This document shows, piece by piece, positions 9,373 through 18,891 of a DNA stretch of 64,000 bases. The stretch comes from JBFMFR01 sp040752025 (GTDB lineage Bacteria; Chloroflexota; Anaerolineae; Anaerolineales; UBA4823). The stretch spans positions 62,001 to 126,000 of the forward strand of contig JBFMFR010000005.1 of assembly GCA_040752025.1 (NCBI GenBank), read 5' to 3'. A model generated the notes under the pieces. The model was not told where the DNA came from and ran no database searches. It was given only the letters and a program-made list of their open reading frames with translations. Within the stretch, counting starts at the first letter, position 1. Every line of letters starts with the position of its first letter. Both the position numbers and the translations under genes were made by a program.

Positions 9373-9424
9373 ATTCGAGTAGGTCGAACTTTCTGCTACA
9401 CTTCCACAAAGGGGTGCCAGAGAG

Positions 9425-10612
9425 CTAGAGGACGCCTTCTTGCACCTCTATTTCTTTGACGCCAAACAACACAACCTCGATATGCTGGTTGAACAAATGC
9501 ACCGGTCCCGGCTGCCCCAGACGCGCTACTTGCCCGTAGGTATAACCGCCGATCACGGGCACTTCTTGGCCCAGGATCTGGCTTACAGCCTGCACTTCGC
9601 TCCCGGGCTGGAGTTCCAAGAGCGCCTGCCAGGCCACATCCACCAGAAGAACCGCCAGGCGCGGACGTGTAGGTCCCAATGCATCCAGGGCTTGCCGCGT
9701 CGCCTGCCGGGCAGCCTCCAGGCAGCCATCCTGGCTGCCCACCATGATGTCTACAATCGCGCCTTCAGGCAGGCGGGCATTCATCCGCAAGCTGCCATCG
9801 GCCTCCATGCGCAGCGGCGCTCGGACCACCACATCTTCTTCCGTGTGTAGTCCCAGGGGATACAGGCGCACCAGGTCGTTCAAGGGCGAATAAGCCCACT
9901 CGCGCGCCGGATAACCGAACAACCGGGCGTAGAGTTCATTGGCCGGCTGGTCATCCAGCGTGCGTACCCATTGGCCCTGCACGCGCGTCAGGCGCGCCAG
10001 CGCGCCCACTGGTCTCCAGCCATGCTCCGCCCCCACGCCAATGACAATATTGCCGCTCAACACGGCTGCGGCCAGGCCGCCGCTGCCCGATTGCCGCCCG
10101 CCCATCTGGAACGTGCGTCCTCGCCCCACGTCTCCGCCTGCCAGGCAGCCGGCCAAAGCATAGCCCGCCTGAGATGTTTCCTGACCCAGGTATTCCGCAC
10201 TGCCGCTCAAGCCATCTGCCACCAACAGCAGGATCTCACCCGTCTCCGCCTGCGGTTGCAGGGCTTTCAACATATTGAATGTACAGGCGCGACTGTCTTG
10301 CACAAAATCAGGCCACCAGCCGCAGCGAGCCTCGACTTCATCACTGGCGAACAGCGCCACGGCTACCGAACGTTGGCTGCGACCCTGCGAGGTTAATTCA
10401 GCGGAAGTCGAAAACCCCAGTACCGGCGTCTCACCCAGCGAATCGTTGATGCCTGCCAACACCTGTTGCGCCGGATGTACATGAGAGGCCACAACCAGGG
10501 CAAAAGCCGTTCGTCCACGCCCCAATTGCTCCAGGGCTTGTTGAGCAGCCTGAAACCCGGCATCGTGAGCGTCTGCCAAACGAGATTGTCCAATTGCTGC
10601 AGAAAGTGCCAT
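9425..10612 (-). CDS. FIST domain sensory protein
   Basis: The 395-residue protein matches the FIST N and C pair along its whole length, with family features such as PVLGFSTSAEL, GCLAGGD, and near the C-terminus PVIGGYTYGQVA followed by a histidine in HLFNQH. FIST domains are signal-input modules linked to kinases, chemotaxis proteins and cyclic di-GMP enzymes; the ligand is thought to be a small molecule, possibly an amino acid. This copy has no output domain, so it probably acts on a neighbour. It lies 21 bp after the 4-GAF kinase and 52 bp before the HD-GYP gene. ATG at 10610-10612 with GAGG 7 nt upstream. Confidence 0.85.
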   Translation of the reverse strand: MALSAAIGQSRLADAHDAGFQAAQQALEQLGRGRTAFALVVASHVHPAQQVLAGINDSLGETPVLGFSTSAELTSQGRSQRSVAVALFASDEVEARCGWWPDFVQDSRACTFNMLKALQPQAETGEILLLVADGLSGSAEYLGQETSQAGYALAGCLAGGDVGRGRTFQMGGRQSGSGGLAAAVLSGNIVIGVGAEHGWRPVGALARLTRVQGQWVRTLDDQPANELYARLFGYPAREWAYSPLNDLVRLYPLGLHTEEDVVVRAPLRMEADGSLRMNARLPEGAIVDIMVGSQDGCLEAARQATRQALDALGPTRPRLAVLLVDVAWQALLELQPGSEVQAVSQILGQEVPVIGGYTYGQVARLGQPGPVHLFNQHIEVVLFGVKEIEVQEGVL

Positions 10613-10633
10613 GCCAGACCTCGGTGTATCTGC

Positions 10634-13600
10634 TTACTGTGTTTCTGCAACGGGCACGGTGAAATGGAATATAGTTCCCTGGCCCACCTGGCTCTCGAAC
10701 CAGATCTTTCCCCCCTGCATTTCGATCAGGCTCTTGGTGATGTTCAGGCCCAGACCTGTGCCCGATGCCATTTCCTTGGCATTCTCCGTGCGGAAGTACT
10801 GCTGGAAGATTTGCTTCTGATCCTCTTCGCTGATGCCAATACCGGTATCTTCCACCCAGATGCGCACAAACTGCACGCCTGCCAGGGTTTCGTCTTCTGA
10901 AGTATAGCGCTCCGCCCCAACCGTAAACGCGCCGTTCTGGGGCGTATACTTGACGGCATTGCTCACCAGGTTGACGATGATCTGATTCAAGCGCGCAGGA
11001 TCAGCCCAAACGGTTGGCAAGTCGCTCGGCAAGTTGATGTTAACTTGCTGCTCTTTTTCATCGATCTGCCGCTTCAGCGATCGCACGACTTCATCGACCA
11101 CCTCCGGAGCTTGCACGGTGCGGAAATCCAAACGCAGATTGCCTACCTGGATCTTGGTCAGGTCGTTCAGGTCAGAAACAATCGTGTTCATACGATCCAC
11201 GTTCGAACGCACCGTCGCCAAGAAGCTGGTCTGCATCTCATTGATAGGGCCAGCCATCCCTCCCGCCACCAGTTCCGTGTAGCCCTTGATCGAAGCCATT
11301 GGGTTCTTCAACTCGTGGGCAACGAAAGACACAAAACGGCTCTTGGCCAGGTTGGCCTCATTCACCTCATCGAACAATTGCGCATTGGCAATCGCGATGG
11401 CCGCATGGTCGCTCAGGCGCGCCAGGAAGCCTACCAGTTCATCAGGATATTGCTCAACCTGCATGCTCTCCAAAAGTATAACGCCGATCGATTCTGTCTC
11501 ACGCCGGATGGGGATGACGATCTGCGCTCCGGCTCCCTTGAGCAGTCCAACTTTTACGCCCATCGCGCCGTCCGCCAACCGCCGGCGCTGGGGTTGCCCG
11601 CTCTGGATGGCTTCACTCACGCCCAGCAAATCTGCCGGCAGGTATTGGTGGTTCCCATTGTCTGCCGGTCCAGGCAAAGTTACCTCATCGGCATACCCCT
11701 GGGCGACCATCACTCGCACGCCCTCTGGTTCCACCATGCCTACCAGGCCTGCCTGCGCTTCCGACTGGCGCATCGCCCAATCCAAAGTAATGCGCATGGC
11801 GCGTTCGATGTCCAGGCTGGCGTTCAGCTCGCGGTCGATGCGCTGCATCACCGACAGCTCTTCGACGCGGTCGGCCAGCGCCTGGTCCGTCATCGTATAC
11901 AAGCGTGCGTTTTCTACCGCAATCGAGGCCTGGCTGGTATAGGCCGTCAGCAAATCCTGGTCGGCCTGGGTGAATGGCGCGCCGTTACGTTTGTTGATCA
12001 CCTCGATCACGCCGATCACCCGGTCCTGAACGCGCATTGGCACAGCCAGCAAATCCTGCGTGGTGAAACCCGTTTGCTCGTCCGTCTTCTCGAACCATTC
12101 CTTGCGCCGCTTGGCATCGTTAACAATCAGCGCCCGACCCGTTTGCACGGCTTCGCCCACCAATCCCGTGCCCGGCGGCAGGCGGCGGCCCAGCAGGTTA
12201 GATGCCACAGGCCCGGTCACCACTTCAAAGACCAGTTCATCCGTCTCCTGGTCCACCAGGAACAGGCTGCCCGCTTCACAATTCAAGATCTCCACCGCGC
12301 TCTGCATAATCTGGTTGAGCAGCAAACTGATATCCAAAGTAGAGGTCAGGCCCAGGCCAATTTCATTCAACTGCGCAAGCTGGCGAGCGCGCCGCTCCGA
12401 TTCTTCCAGCAAACGCGCCTTCACGATTGCACCGGAAGCCTGGTCTGCAATCGCCTGGAGTAAGTTGCGCTGTTCTTCGGTATAAGTTATCGCCGGGTCA
12501 CGGCTGGCTACGCTGATCAAGCCGATCGTTTCAGCCCCGGCGTTCATCGGCACCCCTATCCAGGCATACACTCCTTGCAAACGAGGCAGCAACCCGCGCC
12601 CACGGCATTCGCGCTCGTAATCATCTGTGATGATGTAGCGGTGACTGTTGATCACCTCCCATTCCAGGCCCTGCCCGGCTGGCAGCGGTAGCGCCTCGCG
12701 CTCAGTCAGGCGTTCGTCATCCTCCAGGTAGAAAGCGTGCGAAAGCATACCGGTTTCTTGATCGAACAGCGTCACATGAAAATCGCGCGCCGGCAGCAGT
12801 TGGTCCGCCTGCGCCGAGAGCAATTCCAGGATGTCGTCAAACCCCACGGTGAAACTAACGCCCTGGGCGATCAATGTGAGCACATTCATCTCGCGCACCC
12901 GCCGCTCAAGGTCCGAGATCACCTGGGTGCGTTCGATCGCCAAAGCAGCCTGGTCGCTCAAAGATTCCAGGAAACCCAGGTCCCGCGTGTTATACGGCTC
13001 GCCCGAGCGCCGGCCTCCCAGGGCGATCCAGCCAATCAATTGCGTCTGGCCCGGCAGCGGCACGTAAAGCTGCGCACCCAGCAGCGCCAGGCGCGCCTGA
13101 TCTGCCTGTACGGTTGCAGGCGCATCGCCCAAATCGCTCAGGAAAAAGGCCTCCCGCTGCCTGGCCAGCACTTGCACCAGGGCGCTGTCGACGGCAAAGC
13201 GCACATCACTGGTTGGGCGCCCGGTATCATCTGGCATTGCCAGGTAATGGCCGCTGGACAGATCGTACACAAACAGATGCAATCGTGTAGGCAGAAAAGC
13301 GCTCTCGATATACTGGCGTAGCACAGACAGGATCTTATTCAAATCCATCGCCTGGGTCAGCTCGCGCCCGAAAGCCTGCAAACGCTCGCGATAGGCAAAC
13401 TGGCTGCGGAAGAAGAACTCATCGATGCGCCGCTGTAGAACCAACCGCAATGGATTCAATCCCAATGCCAGCGCGAAAACCAGCAAGCCGATCATCAAGG
13501 GGCCATTGGGGTCGAGCACCCCAACAAAAATCTGGCTCAAACCGCTGACCAGCAAAGCGTAACCAATCACCGCGATCGCAGTCAGCGCCATGTAAAGCGC

Positions 13601-14683
13601 CATGCGGCTGAGTATATAATCGGTGCTCAACAGACGGTAGCGGATGATCGCATACCCCGTGAAAACCGGGAAGAAACCCATCGGCAGCATATACCAGGAG
13701 GACAGGCCAAACGACTGGTTGATCGTGGTAGCGAAGAACCAGATAGCCAGCAAAGTAAACGACAGCAGCGCTCCAACCGCCATCAGCCGCGCCTGCTCAC
13801 GCACCACCGGCGACACGGAGGTGTAACGGCGCAGGACAATGAAACCGATGAACAGGAAAGCTGACACCCCCAGGAAGATAAACTCGAAGCGCCAGGCTAA
13901 TACGTAGGCAGTGGGGTGAGCCATGTTGTAGATCGTGGGCACCGCGATTGCCGCCACGATTATGGCAGGTATATAACCCAACCAGCGTAAAAACGGATAC
14001 TCCCGCACCTGGCGTACACTCTCCGGGAAGAGCATCGCCAGGTTGAACAGTGCCCCGCCCGACACCGCCAGCGAAATCGTCCATAAGACTGTCAGATAAT
14101 TCGTGCTGTAAATATCGTATAGTCCCCCCAGCCCCATCGCGGTGGCTGCGGTGAACAAACCGAACGCTCGCCCGGCCGGGTCGTTGCGCCGGATGCCAAA
14201 AACATACAGCCCGCTGGCCAGGTAAATCAGGCCGGTCAGGTAAGGGATAATGAAATAGCTGAGCTGGTCGGAAAACGGCAGGCGGATTAATTCGACCGTG
14301 TAATCTTGCAAGGCGCCCTCAGGGGCCAGCAGCGTGATCGTCACCTGTTCGCCTGGCTGGTATTGGCCGAGTACCCCCGACATTTGGGAGGTCCGGTAAA
14401 CTCGCTCGCCATTGATCGCGTAAATCTGGTAGCCAAACTGCAGCCCCTCCCGGCCCAATCCTTTATCCCAGGCGCCAGGAATTGTCGGGCTTGTCGTATT
14501 GATCATCAAAGTGTGCTCGTAAAACGCCCCCATGAAAGGTAAACGCACAGTTTGTATAAATAGCAGGGGCAGAACCAGGAAGCACACCAGGACGATCACC
14601 GAGTATCCCACAACCAAAACCGGGATGACTCGCTCCTGAAGCACTTTCATTATTGGAGTTTTGAAACGGGATGTAGCGGACAT
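10634..14683 (-). CDS. Large membrane sensor histidine kinase with PDZ-like and four GAF domains
   Basis: This 1349-residue kinase opens with one transmembrane helix (about 18-45), then an extracytoplasmic stretch of about 95 residues with a PDZ-like core (GYQIYAINGERVYR). About eight more helices follow up to residue 415. Four GAF-type domains occupy roughly 430-595, 610-760, 775-935 and 950-1110. The HisKA H-box is FVAHELKNP, and the ATPase part keeps NLVSNAVKYT, EDTGIGIS and GTGLGLN. The start is ATG at 14681-14683. A TTGAAA/TAAAAT promoter ends 9 nt upstream, so the message is probably leaderless. It leads the operon with FIST and HD-GYP. No regulator with a receiver domain is adjacent. 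Confidence 0.9.
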   Translation of the reverse strand: MSATSRFKTPIMKVLQERVIPVLVVGYSVIVLVCFLVLPLLFIQTVRLPFMGAFYEHTLMINTTSPTIPGAWDKGLGREGLQFGYQIYAINGERVYRTSQMSGVLGQYQPGEQVTITLLAPEGALQDYTVELIRLPFSDQLSYFIIPYLTGLIYLASGLYVFGIRRNDPAGRAFGLFTAATAMGLGGLYDIYSTNYLTVLWTISLAVSGGALFNLAMLFPESVRQVREYPFLRWLGYIPAIIVAAIAVPTIYNMAHPTAYVLAWRFEFIFLGVSAFLFIGFIVLRRYTSVSPVVREQARLMAVGALLSFTLLAIWFFATTINQSFGLSSWYMLPMGFFPVFTGYAIIRYRLLSTDYILSRMALYMALTAIAVIGYALLVSGLSQIFVGVLDPNGPLMIGLLVFALALGLNPLRLVLQRRIDEFFFRSQFAYRERLQAFGRELTQAMDLNKILSVLRQYIESAFLPTRLHLFVYDLSSGHYLAMPDDTGRPTSDVRFAVDSALVQVLARQREAFFLSDLGDAPATVQADQARLALLGAQLYVPLPGQTQLIGWIALGGRRSGEPYNTRDLGFLESLSDQAALAIERTQVISDLERRVREMNVLTLIAQGVSFTVGFDDILELLSAQADQLLPARDFHVTLFDQETGMLSHAFYLEDDERLTEREALPLPAGQGLEWEVINSHRYIITDDYERECRGRGLLPRLQGVYAWIGVPMNAGAETIGLISVASRDPAITYTEEQRNLLQAIADQASGAIVKARLLEESERRARQLAQLNEIGLGLTSTLDISLLLNQIMQSAVEILNCEAGSLFLVDQETDELVFEVVTGPVASNLLGRRLPPGTGLVGEAVQTGRALIVNDAKRRKEWFEKTDEQTGFTTQDLLAVPMRVQDRVIGVIEVINKRNGAPFTQADQDLLTAYTSQASIAVENARLYTMTDQALADRVEELSVMQRIDRELNASLDIERAMRITLDWAMRQSEAQAGLVGMVEPEGVRVMVAQGYADEVTLPGPADNGNHQYLPADLLGVSEAIQSGQPQRRRLADGAMGVKVGLLKGAGAQIVIPIRRETESIGVILLESMQVEQYPDELVGFLARLSDHAAIAIANAQLFDEVNEANLAKSRFVSFVAHELKNPMASIKGYTELVAGGMAGPINEMQTSFLATVRSNVDRMNTIVSDLNDLTKIQVGNLRLDFRTVQAPEVVDEVVRSLKRQIDEKEQQVNINLPSDLPTVWADPARLNQIIVNLVSNAVKYTPQNGAFTVGAERYTSEDETLAGVQFVRIWVEDTGIGISEEDQKQIFQQYFRTENAKEMASGTGLGLNITKSLIEMQGGKIWFESQVGQGTIFHFTVPVAETQ

Positions 14684-14692
14684 AGCTTCACG

Positions 14693-14722
14693 ATTTTACA
14701 ACAGGCGCGCGGACCATTTCAA
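14693..14722 (-). promoter_or_regulatory. Promoter of the 4-GAF kinase-FIST-HD-GYP operon
   Basis: On the minus strand TTGAAA (14717-14722) is followed after 18 nt by TAAAAT (14693-14698). The -10 ends 9 nt before the ATG, the same geometry as the atpI promoter. The rest of the 143-bp spacer to the DUF4032 gene shows nothing I can assign. Confidence 0.65.
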
Positions 14723-14826
14723 ATTGATCTGTTGAGCGGCGATGCCATGCCGCACCGGTTCATTAGATCTATCATCGAGAACAAACCAGTTTATATTCTA
14801 TCAGCTTCCTGGCTATTTGTTAACCT

Positions 14827-16062
14827 TCAGCCAGCCGAATTCAGATTTTCTTTATCGTTTCCTTGCCCAAAACAACGGATGTAATCCTCTGTGGCAGCCT
14901 GGTGACCGACATCCTGCTGCGCCCTTTCAGATAGGTACCACTTGTGCTCCAGCATCTGGCAGTACAGCTCGGCGACAGAGGTCTGTTCGTCCGTCAGGGG
15001 CTGTAACTGTTCGGCAACTGGCTTATACACCTGTTCCAGCCAATGGAATGCCGCCACGCTGAGCGAGGTGCTCTGGTCATGCAAGCGCGCTAGTGTAGCC
15101 CGTAGTTCCTGGATTTCGTTCATCATCAGGCGCGCCTGCATCTCCTCTACATCCAGGCCGGTTAAGTTAGATAGCTGGTCGCGGTGAAAATTGCGGTCGC
15201 TCACCACAACCCGCAGGCGCAATTGCTCGCCATGCTCCGTTACCTGCAAGGCCACATCCCCTACCGAAAAACCCAGTGCGTTGAGCGCTCGAATGCGTTC
15301 CTGGATGCGATAACGCTCTTCCGTGTTGATGATATCCTCGCGGGTGATCTCCTCCCACAGGCTCTGGTAGCGCAGGCGGATATACGTTCCCGTGTTAGCC
15401 ACCGGCACGCCGGGAGCATCCGCCCGCAAGGCCCCGATCGCCCTCAGATCGAGCAGTTCACCATTGATGTTCTCTTCCATGATCTCCAACTCGTGGAAGC
15501 GCAGCATCGCCGGGAAATGATCCGGGTAAATCTCCGAAGTCTCCGCGTCCACCAGGTATGCACGCAGAGCGCCTGCATCGCGGCGGAACAGCGTGTTCGA
15601 GAGCGAGCAATCGCCCCAATATACCCCTGCCAGGTGCAACTGCACCAGCAGCCCGGCAATCGCATCCAGCAAGTGCTGCCGGTAGCGCTTCAACCCCTCG
15701 CTCATGAACAAGTTGCGATACGGCAGCGATTGTTCCAGGTAGCGCGTGATCAACACACTGGTTTTGCCATGCTGCGCTTCCACCAGCACGTGCCCCACTG
15801 GCGTCACTGCGGGTACGTGCAAATCTTCCAACTCGCGCAGCATTTCATATTCACAGCTCGCCAGGTCTGGTGGCAGTTCCTTCAGGGCGAACAAAGTCCC
15901 ATCGTAATTGACAAACACCACCGGGTGGCGCGACAACCCTTGCGGCACCTGCTCCAGCCTGGCGCAACTGCCTGACCACTGAGAAAGCGGCAGCCCCCAG
16001 GGCAGATCGATGAAATCCGGGAAACCCGGTCGTAACACCATATTAAGAGGTCTATCTGTCAT
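14827..16062 (-). CDS. DUF4032 protein with a kinase-like core
   Basis: The 411-residue product fits DUF4032 proteins, which join a lipopolysaccharide-kinase-like N-terminal part to a conserved C-terminal domain. Kinase-like marks are a lysine in ALKELP, GDCSLSNTLF in the position of the catalytic loop, and VDAETSE in that of the metal-binding DFG. I cannot say whether it phosphorylates anything. The C-terminal part (about 270-400) is mostly helical. I place the start at the ATG 16060-16062 with GGAAGGAA upstream; the longer frame to 16113 would overlap fdhA. It follows fdhA by 23 bp on the same strand, but nothing links the two functionally. Confidence 0.75.
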   Translation of the reverse strand: MTDRPLNMVLRPGFPDFIDLPWGLPLSQWSGSCARLEQVPQGLSRHPVVFVNYDGTLFALKELPPDLASCEYEMLRELEDLHVPAVTPVGHVLVEAQHGKTSVLITRYLEQSLPYRNLFMSEGLKRYRQHLLDAIAGLLVQLHLAGVYWGDCSLSNTLFRRDAGALRAYLVDAETSEIYPDHFPAMLRFHELEIMEENINGELLDLRAIGALRADAPGVPVANTGTYIRLRYQSLWEEITREDIINTEERYRIQERIRALNALGFSVGDVALQVTEHGEQLRLRVVVSDRNFHRDQLSNLTGLDVEEMQARLMMNEIQELRATLARLHDQSTSLSVAAFHWLEQVYKPVAEQLQPLTDEQTSVAELYCQMLEHKWYLSERAQQDVGHQAATEDYIRCFGQGNDKENLNSAG

Positions 16063-16085
16063 CCAGTTCCTTCCAACGACGCTCG

Positions 16086-18851
16086 CTAAGACAATTCTAC
16101 TTTCACCGCGCACACTTTATATTCCGGAATCTTGGCCACCGGATCGAGCGCCGCGATGGTCAGTTCGTTAGCCGAGGCCGCCGGGAAGTGGAAGTTGGCA
16201 AAAACGATGCCCGGCGGCACCCGCTCGGTGACCCAGGCTTCTGCTTCGATGCTGCCCCGCCGGGAGGTGACTCGCACGCGCTTATGGCCGTTGATGCCCA
16301 GGCGCAGCGCATCTTCCGGGTTCAATTCAATCAACGCCTGGTCATAAACATCCACCAGCCCGCTGGAGCGGCGTGTCATTTCGCCGCCATGCCAGTGGTA
16401 AAGCACGCGACCCGTTGTCAGGAGCATGGGATAGGCATCATCCGGCATTTCGGCCGGCGGCACATTCTCGACCGGGTTGAACTTGCCCTTACCGCGCGAG
16501 AACTGGCCTACGTGTAAGATCGGCGTCCCTGGATGTTCCAGGTCTTTGACCGGCCACTGCAAGCGCTCACCCCTTCGCAGACGCTCGAAGCGGATTCCCG
16601 CATAGCTGGGAGTCAGTGCAGCGATCTCCTCCATGATCTGGTCCGTATAGCGATAATCCCAACCTGCGTGCGCGCCGGCCTGTACTTTGCGATCGCCTCT
16701 GACGAGCATACGCCGGGCCAATTCAGAAGTAATCCACCAGTCCTCACGCGCCTCGCCCAGGGGCTCAATGACCTTATTGACCATTTGGACACGGCGTTCG
16801 GTGTTGGTGAAAGTGCCCGTCTTTTCAGCAAAACTTACCCCCGGGAGCAAAACGTCTGCATAGGGGGACGTCTCAGAGGGGAAAATTTCCTGCAGAACGA
16901 TGAATTCGCATTGTTCCAGGCAGTGCCGGATGTGCGCGCTGTCCGGATCGCTCATCACAGGGTCTTCACCCAGCACGTACAGCGCTCTGATCGTTCCATC
17001 GGCTGCTGCCGGGATCATCGTCGTAACTGTCATGCCGACTTTATCGGACAGAGGCGCGCCCCAGGCCGCCTCGAACTTCTGGCGCGCCGCATCCAGCGTG
17101 ACCGGTTGGTAGCCAGGGTACACGTTGGGCAGCCCGCCCATATCGCAGGCGCCCTGCACATTGTTCTGGCCGCGCAGCGGGTTCACGCCGCCTCCTGGCA
17201 CACCCATATTGCCCAACAGCATCTGCAGGTTAGCCAGGTCCATCACGTTATGCACCCCCACGATGTGTTGAGTGATGCCCATAGCCCACATCACCGCCAT
17301 CGGCTTGTTCGTTGCCAGGATTTCGGCTGCCTGGTAAAGCTGGTCAGTGGGCACGCCGGTGGTTTCAGCCACCTGTTCGGGTGGATAACGCTCGATCAGT
17401 TCTTTGAAATCCTCGAAGCCTTCCGTGCGCGCCTCGATGAACGCCTCGTCCGCCCAGCCCTTCTGCAAGATAATGTGCATCAATCCGTTGATCAAAGCGA
17501 TATCGGTGCCCGGTTTATGCTGCAGGTGCAGGATTGCAAACTCAGTCATATCGATGCGCCGCGGGTCGGCAACCACCAGTTTCACGCCGCGCTTGCGCAC
17601 CGCCTGGCGGATTTTGGTCCCAAACACAGGATGTTGTTCGGAAGTATTCGAGCCGATGATCAGCATCGCCTCAGCGCACTCGACGATGTCATCCATCGAA
17701 TTGGACATAGCGCCCGAGCCAAAAGCAGTGGCCAGACCGGCCACGGTGCTGGAGTGTCAGAGACGGGCGCAATGGTCTATATTATTCGTCCCAATCACCT
17801 GCCTGGCGAACTTATTCATCAGGTAGTTTTCTTCGTTCAGGCATTTCGCCGAAGTCAGCACGCCGATCGAGTCAGCTCCATGCGTATCGCGCAGTTGCAG
17901 CAGCTTGTTAGCTGTGATCTCCAGGGCTGTATCCCAGTCCACTTCGACCCACTCGCCGCGTCCCTGGGGTTTTGCCGTGCCATCCAGCAGGTATTTGCGC
18001 ACGCGCGGCCGCTTCAGGCGCTCGGGGTGCTGGACGAAATCGTACCCGTAGCGGCCCTTGACGCACAAAGCCATACCGTTCACCGGCGCGTTTGGATTGG
18101 AGGTCACCCCGATAATGCGCCCATCCCTGACGTTCATATCGAACTGGCAGCCCACACCACAGTAAGTACAGGTCGTCATGACCTTCTCCACCTGGTGGGC
18201 CCTACCCAGGCCGTACGACATCTTATCGCTCAGCGCGCCTGTCGGGCAATAAGCCACGCATTGGCCGCACGATTCGCAGCGCGCTTCCAACATCGTGGTC
18301 CCGGCGCCGGCCACAATCTGTTCCTCGAAGCCTCGGTAAGCCACCCCCCACACATATCGTCCCTGGATCTCCTCGCAGGCCTGCACACAGCGGCGGCATA
18401 AAATGCACTTGTTGAAATCGACGCGCACAAACGGGTTGGGGTCGCTGTCAACCGGGTAGCGCCCGCCCTTGCTCCCCCAGGCCGGCACCTCCACCTGGTA
18501 TTCGTACGCCAGATCCTGCAGTTCGCAGGAGCCGCTCACATCGCACACTAGGCAGTCCTGGGGATGGTTGGCCAGCATAAGCTCCAAAGATTTGCGCCGT
18601 GACCGTACGGCGCGTTCGCTGTGCGTATAGATCTGCATCCCTTCCCAGGGCGTCACCACGCAGGCGGCTTGCAAGAAGCGCTGCCCGGCGACTTCTACCA
18701 CGCAGATGCGGCAGTTGCCCGTAGGGGTCAGGTCGCGGTGATAACATAGTGTAGGAATGTGAAAACCATTCTGTCGAGCCACGCTCAAGATTGTCTGGTC
18801 TGATTGAGCTTCAATTGGTTTGTCGTTGATCGTAATATTCACTGTAGCCAT
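16086..18851 (-). CDS. fdhA: Formate dehydrogenase alpha subunit, selenocysteine-containing (in-frame TGA)
   Basis: One 921-residue protein is encoded if the TGA at 17757-17759 is read as selenocysteine (residue 365). Both flanking segments are in the same frame, and the context DHCARL-TGA-HSSTVAGLA is the active-site motif where family members carry Sec or Cys. Ligands in order: [2Fe-2S] C36, C47, C50, C64; His-Cys cluster H96, C100, C103, C109; two [4Fe-4S] sites C149/152/155/159 and C192/195/198/202; molybdopterin-domain [4Fe-4S] C228, C231, C235, C263. The remainder is the molybdopterin catalytic and dinucleotide-binding region. It oxidises formate to CO2 and passes electrons to FdhB and NAD. 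FdhB lies 40 bp upstream. Start ATG at 18849-18851. Confidence 0.93.
17724..17756 (-). promoter_or_regulatory. Bacterial SECIS-type hairpin after the fdhA TGA
   Basis: Directly after the TGA, GTGGCC (12 nt downstream) pairs with GGCCAC around a GGTCT loop (17734-17738). Below it AGCA pairs with TGCT, with a two-C bulge between. Bacterial SECIS hairpins bound by SelB lie just 3' of the UGA, and the E. coli fdhF element also shows GGUCU at its tip. The fit of distance, stem and loop is close. Confidence 0.85.
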
Positions 18852-18891
18852 CTTTCAATCTCCTTACGATAATCTTGTCGTTCCTGCTCGC

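Noticed and set aside
11045..12463. Open frame opposite the 4-GAF kinase (472 codons, plus strand)
   Set aside because: Antisense to the GAF domains, without similarity or ribosome site.
17757..17759. Stop codon splitting fdhA into two genes or a pseudogene
   Set aside because: The flanking segments are in the same frame, the TGA is at the catalytic Sec/Cys position and is followed by a SECIS-like hairpin.
16533..18401. Long open frame opposite fdhA (622 codons, plus strand)
   Set aside because: Antisense to a gene with clear cluster ligands; composition is His/Arg/Gln-rich, typical of a shadow frame.
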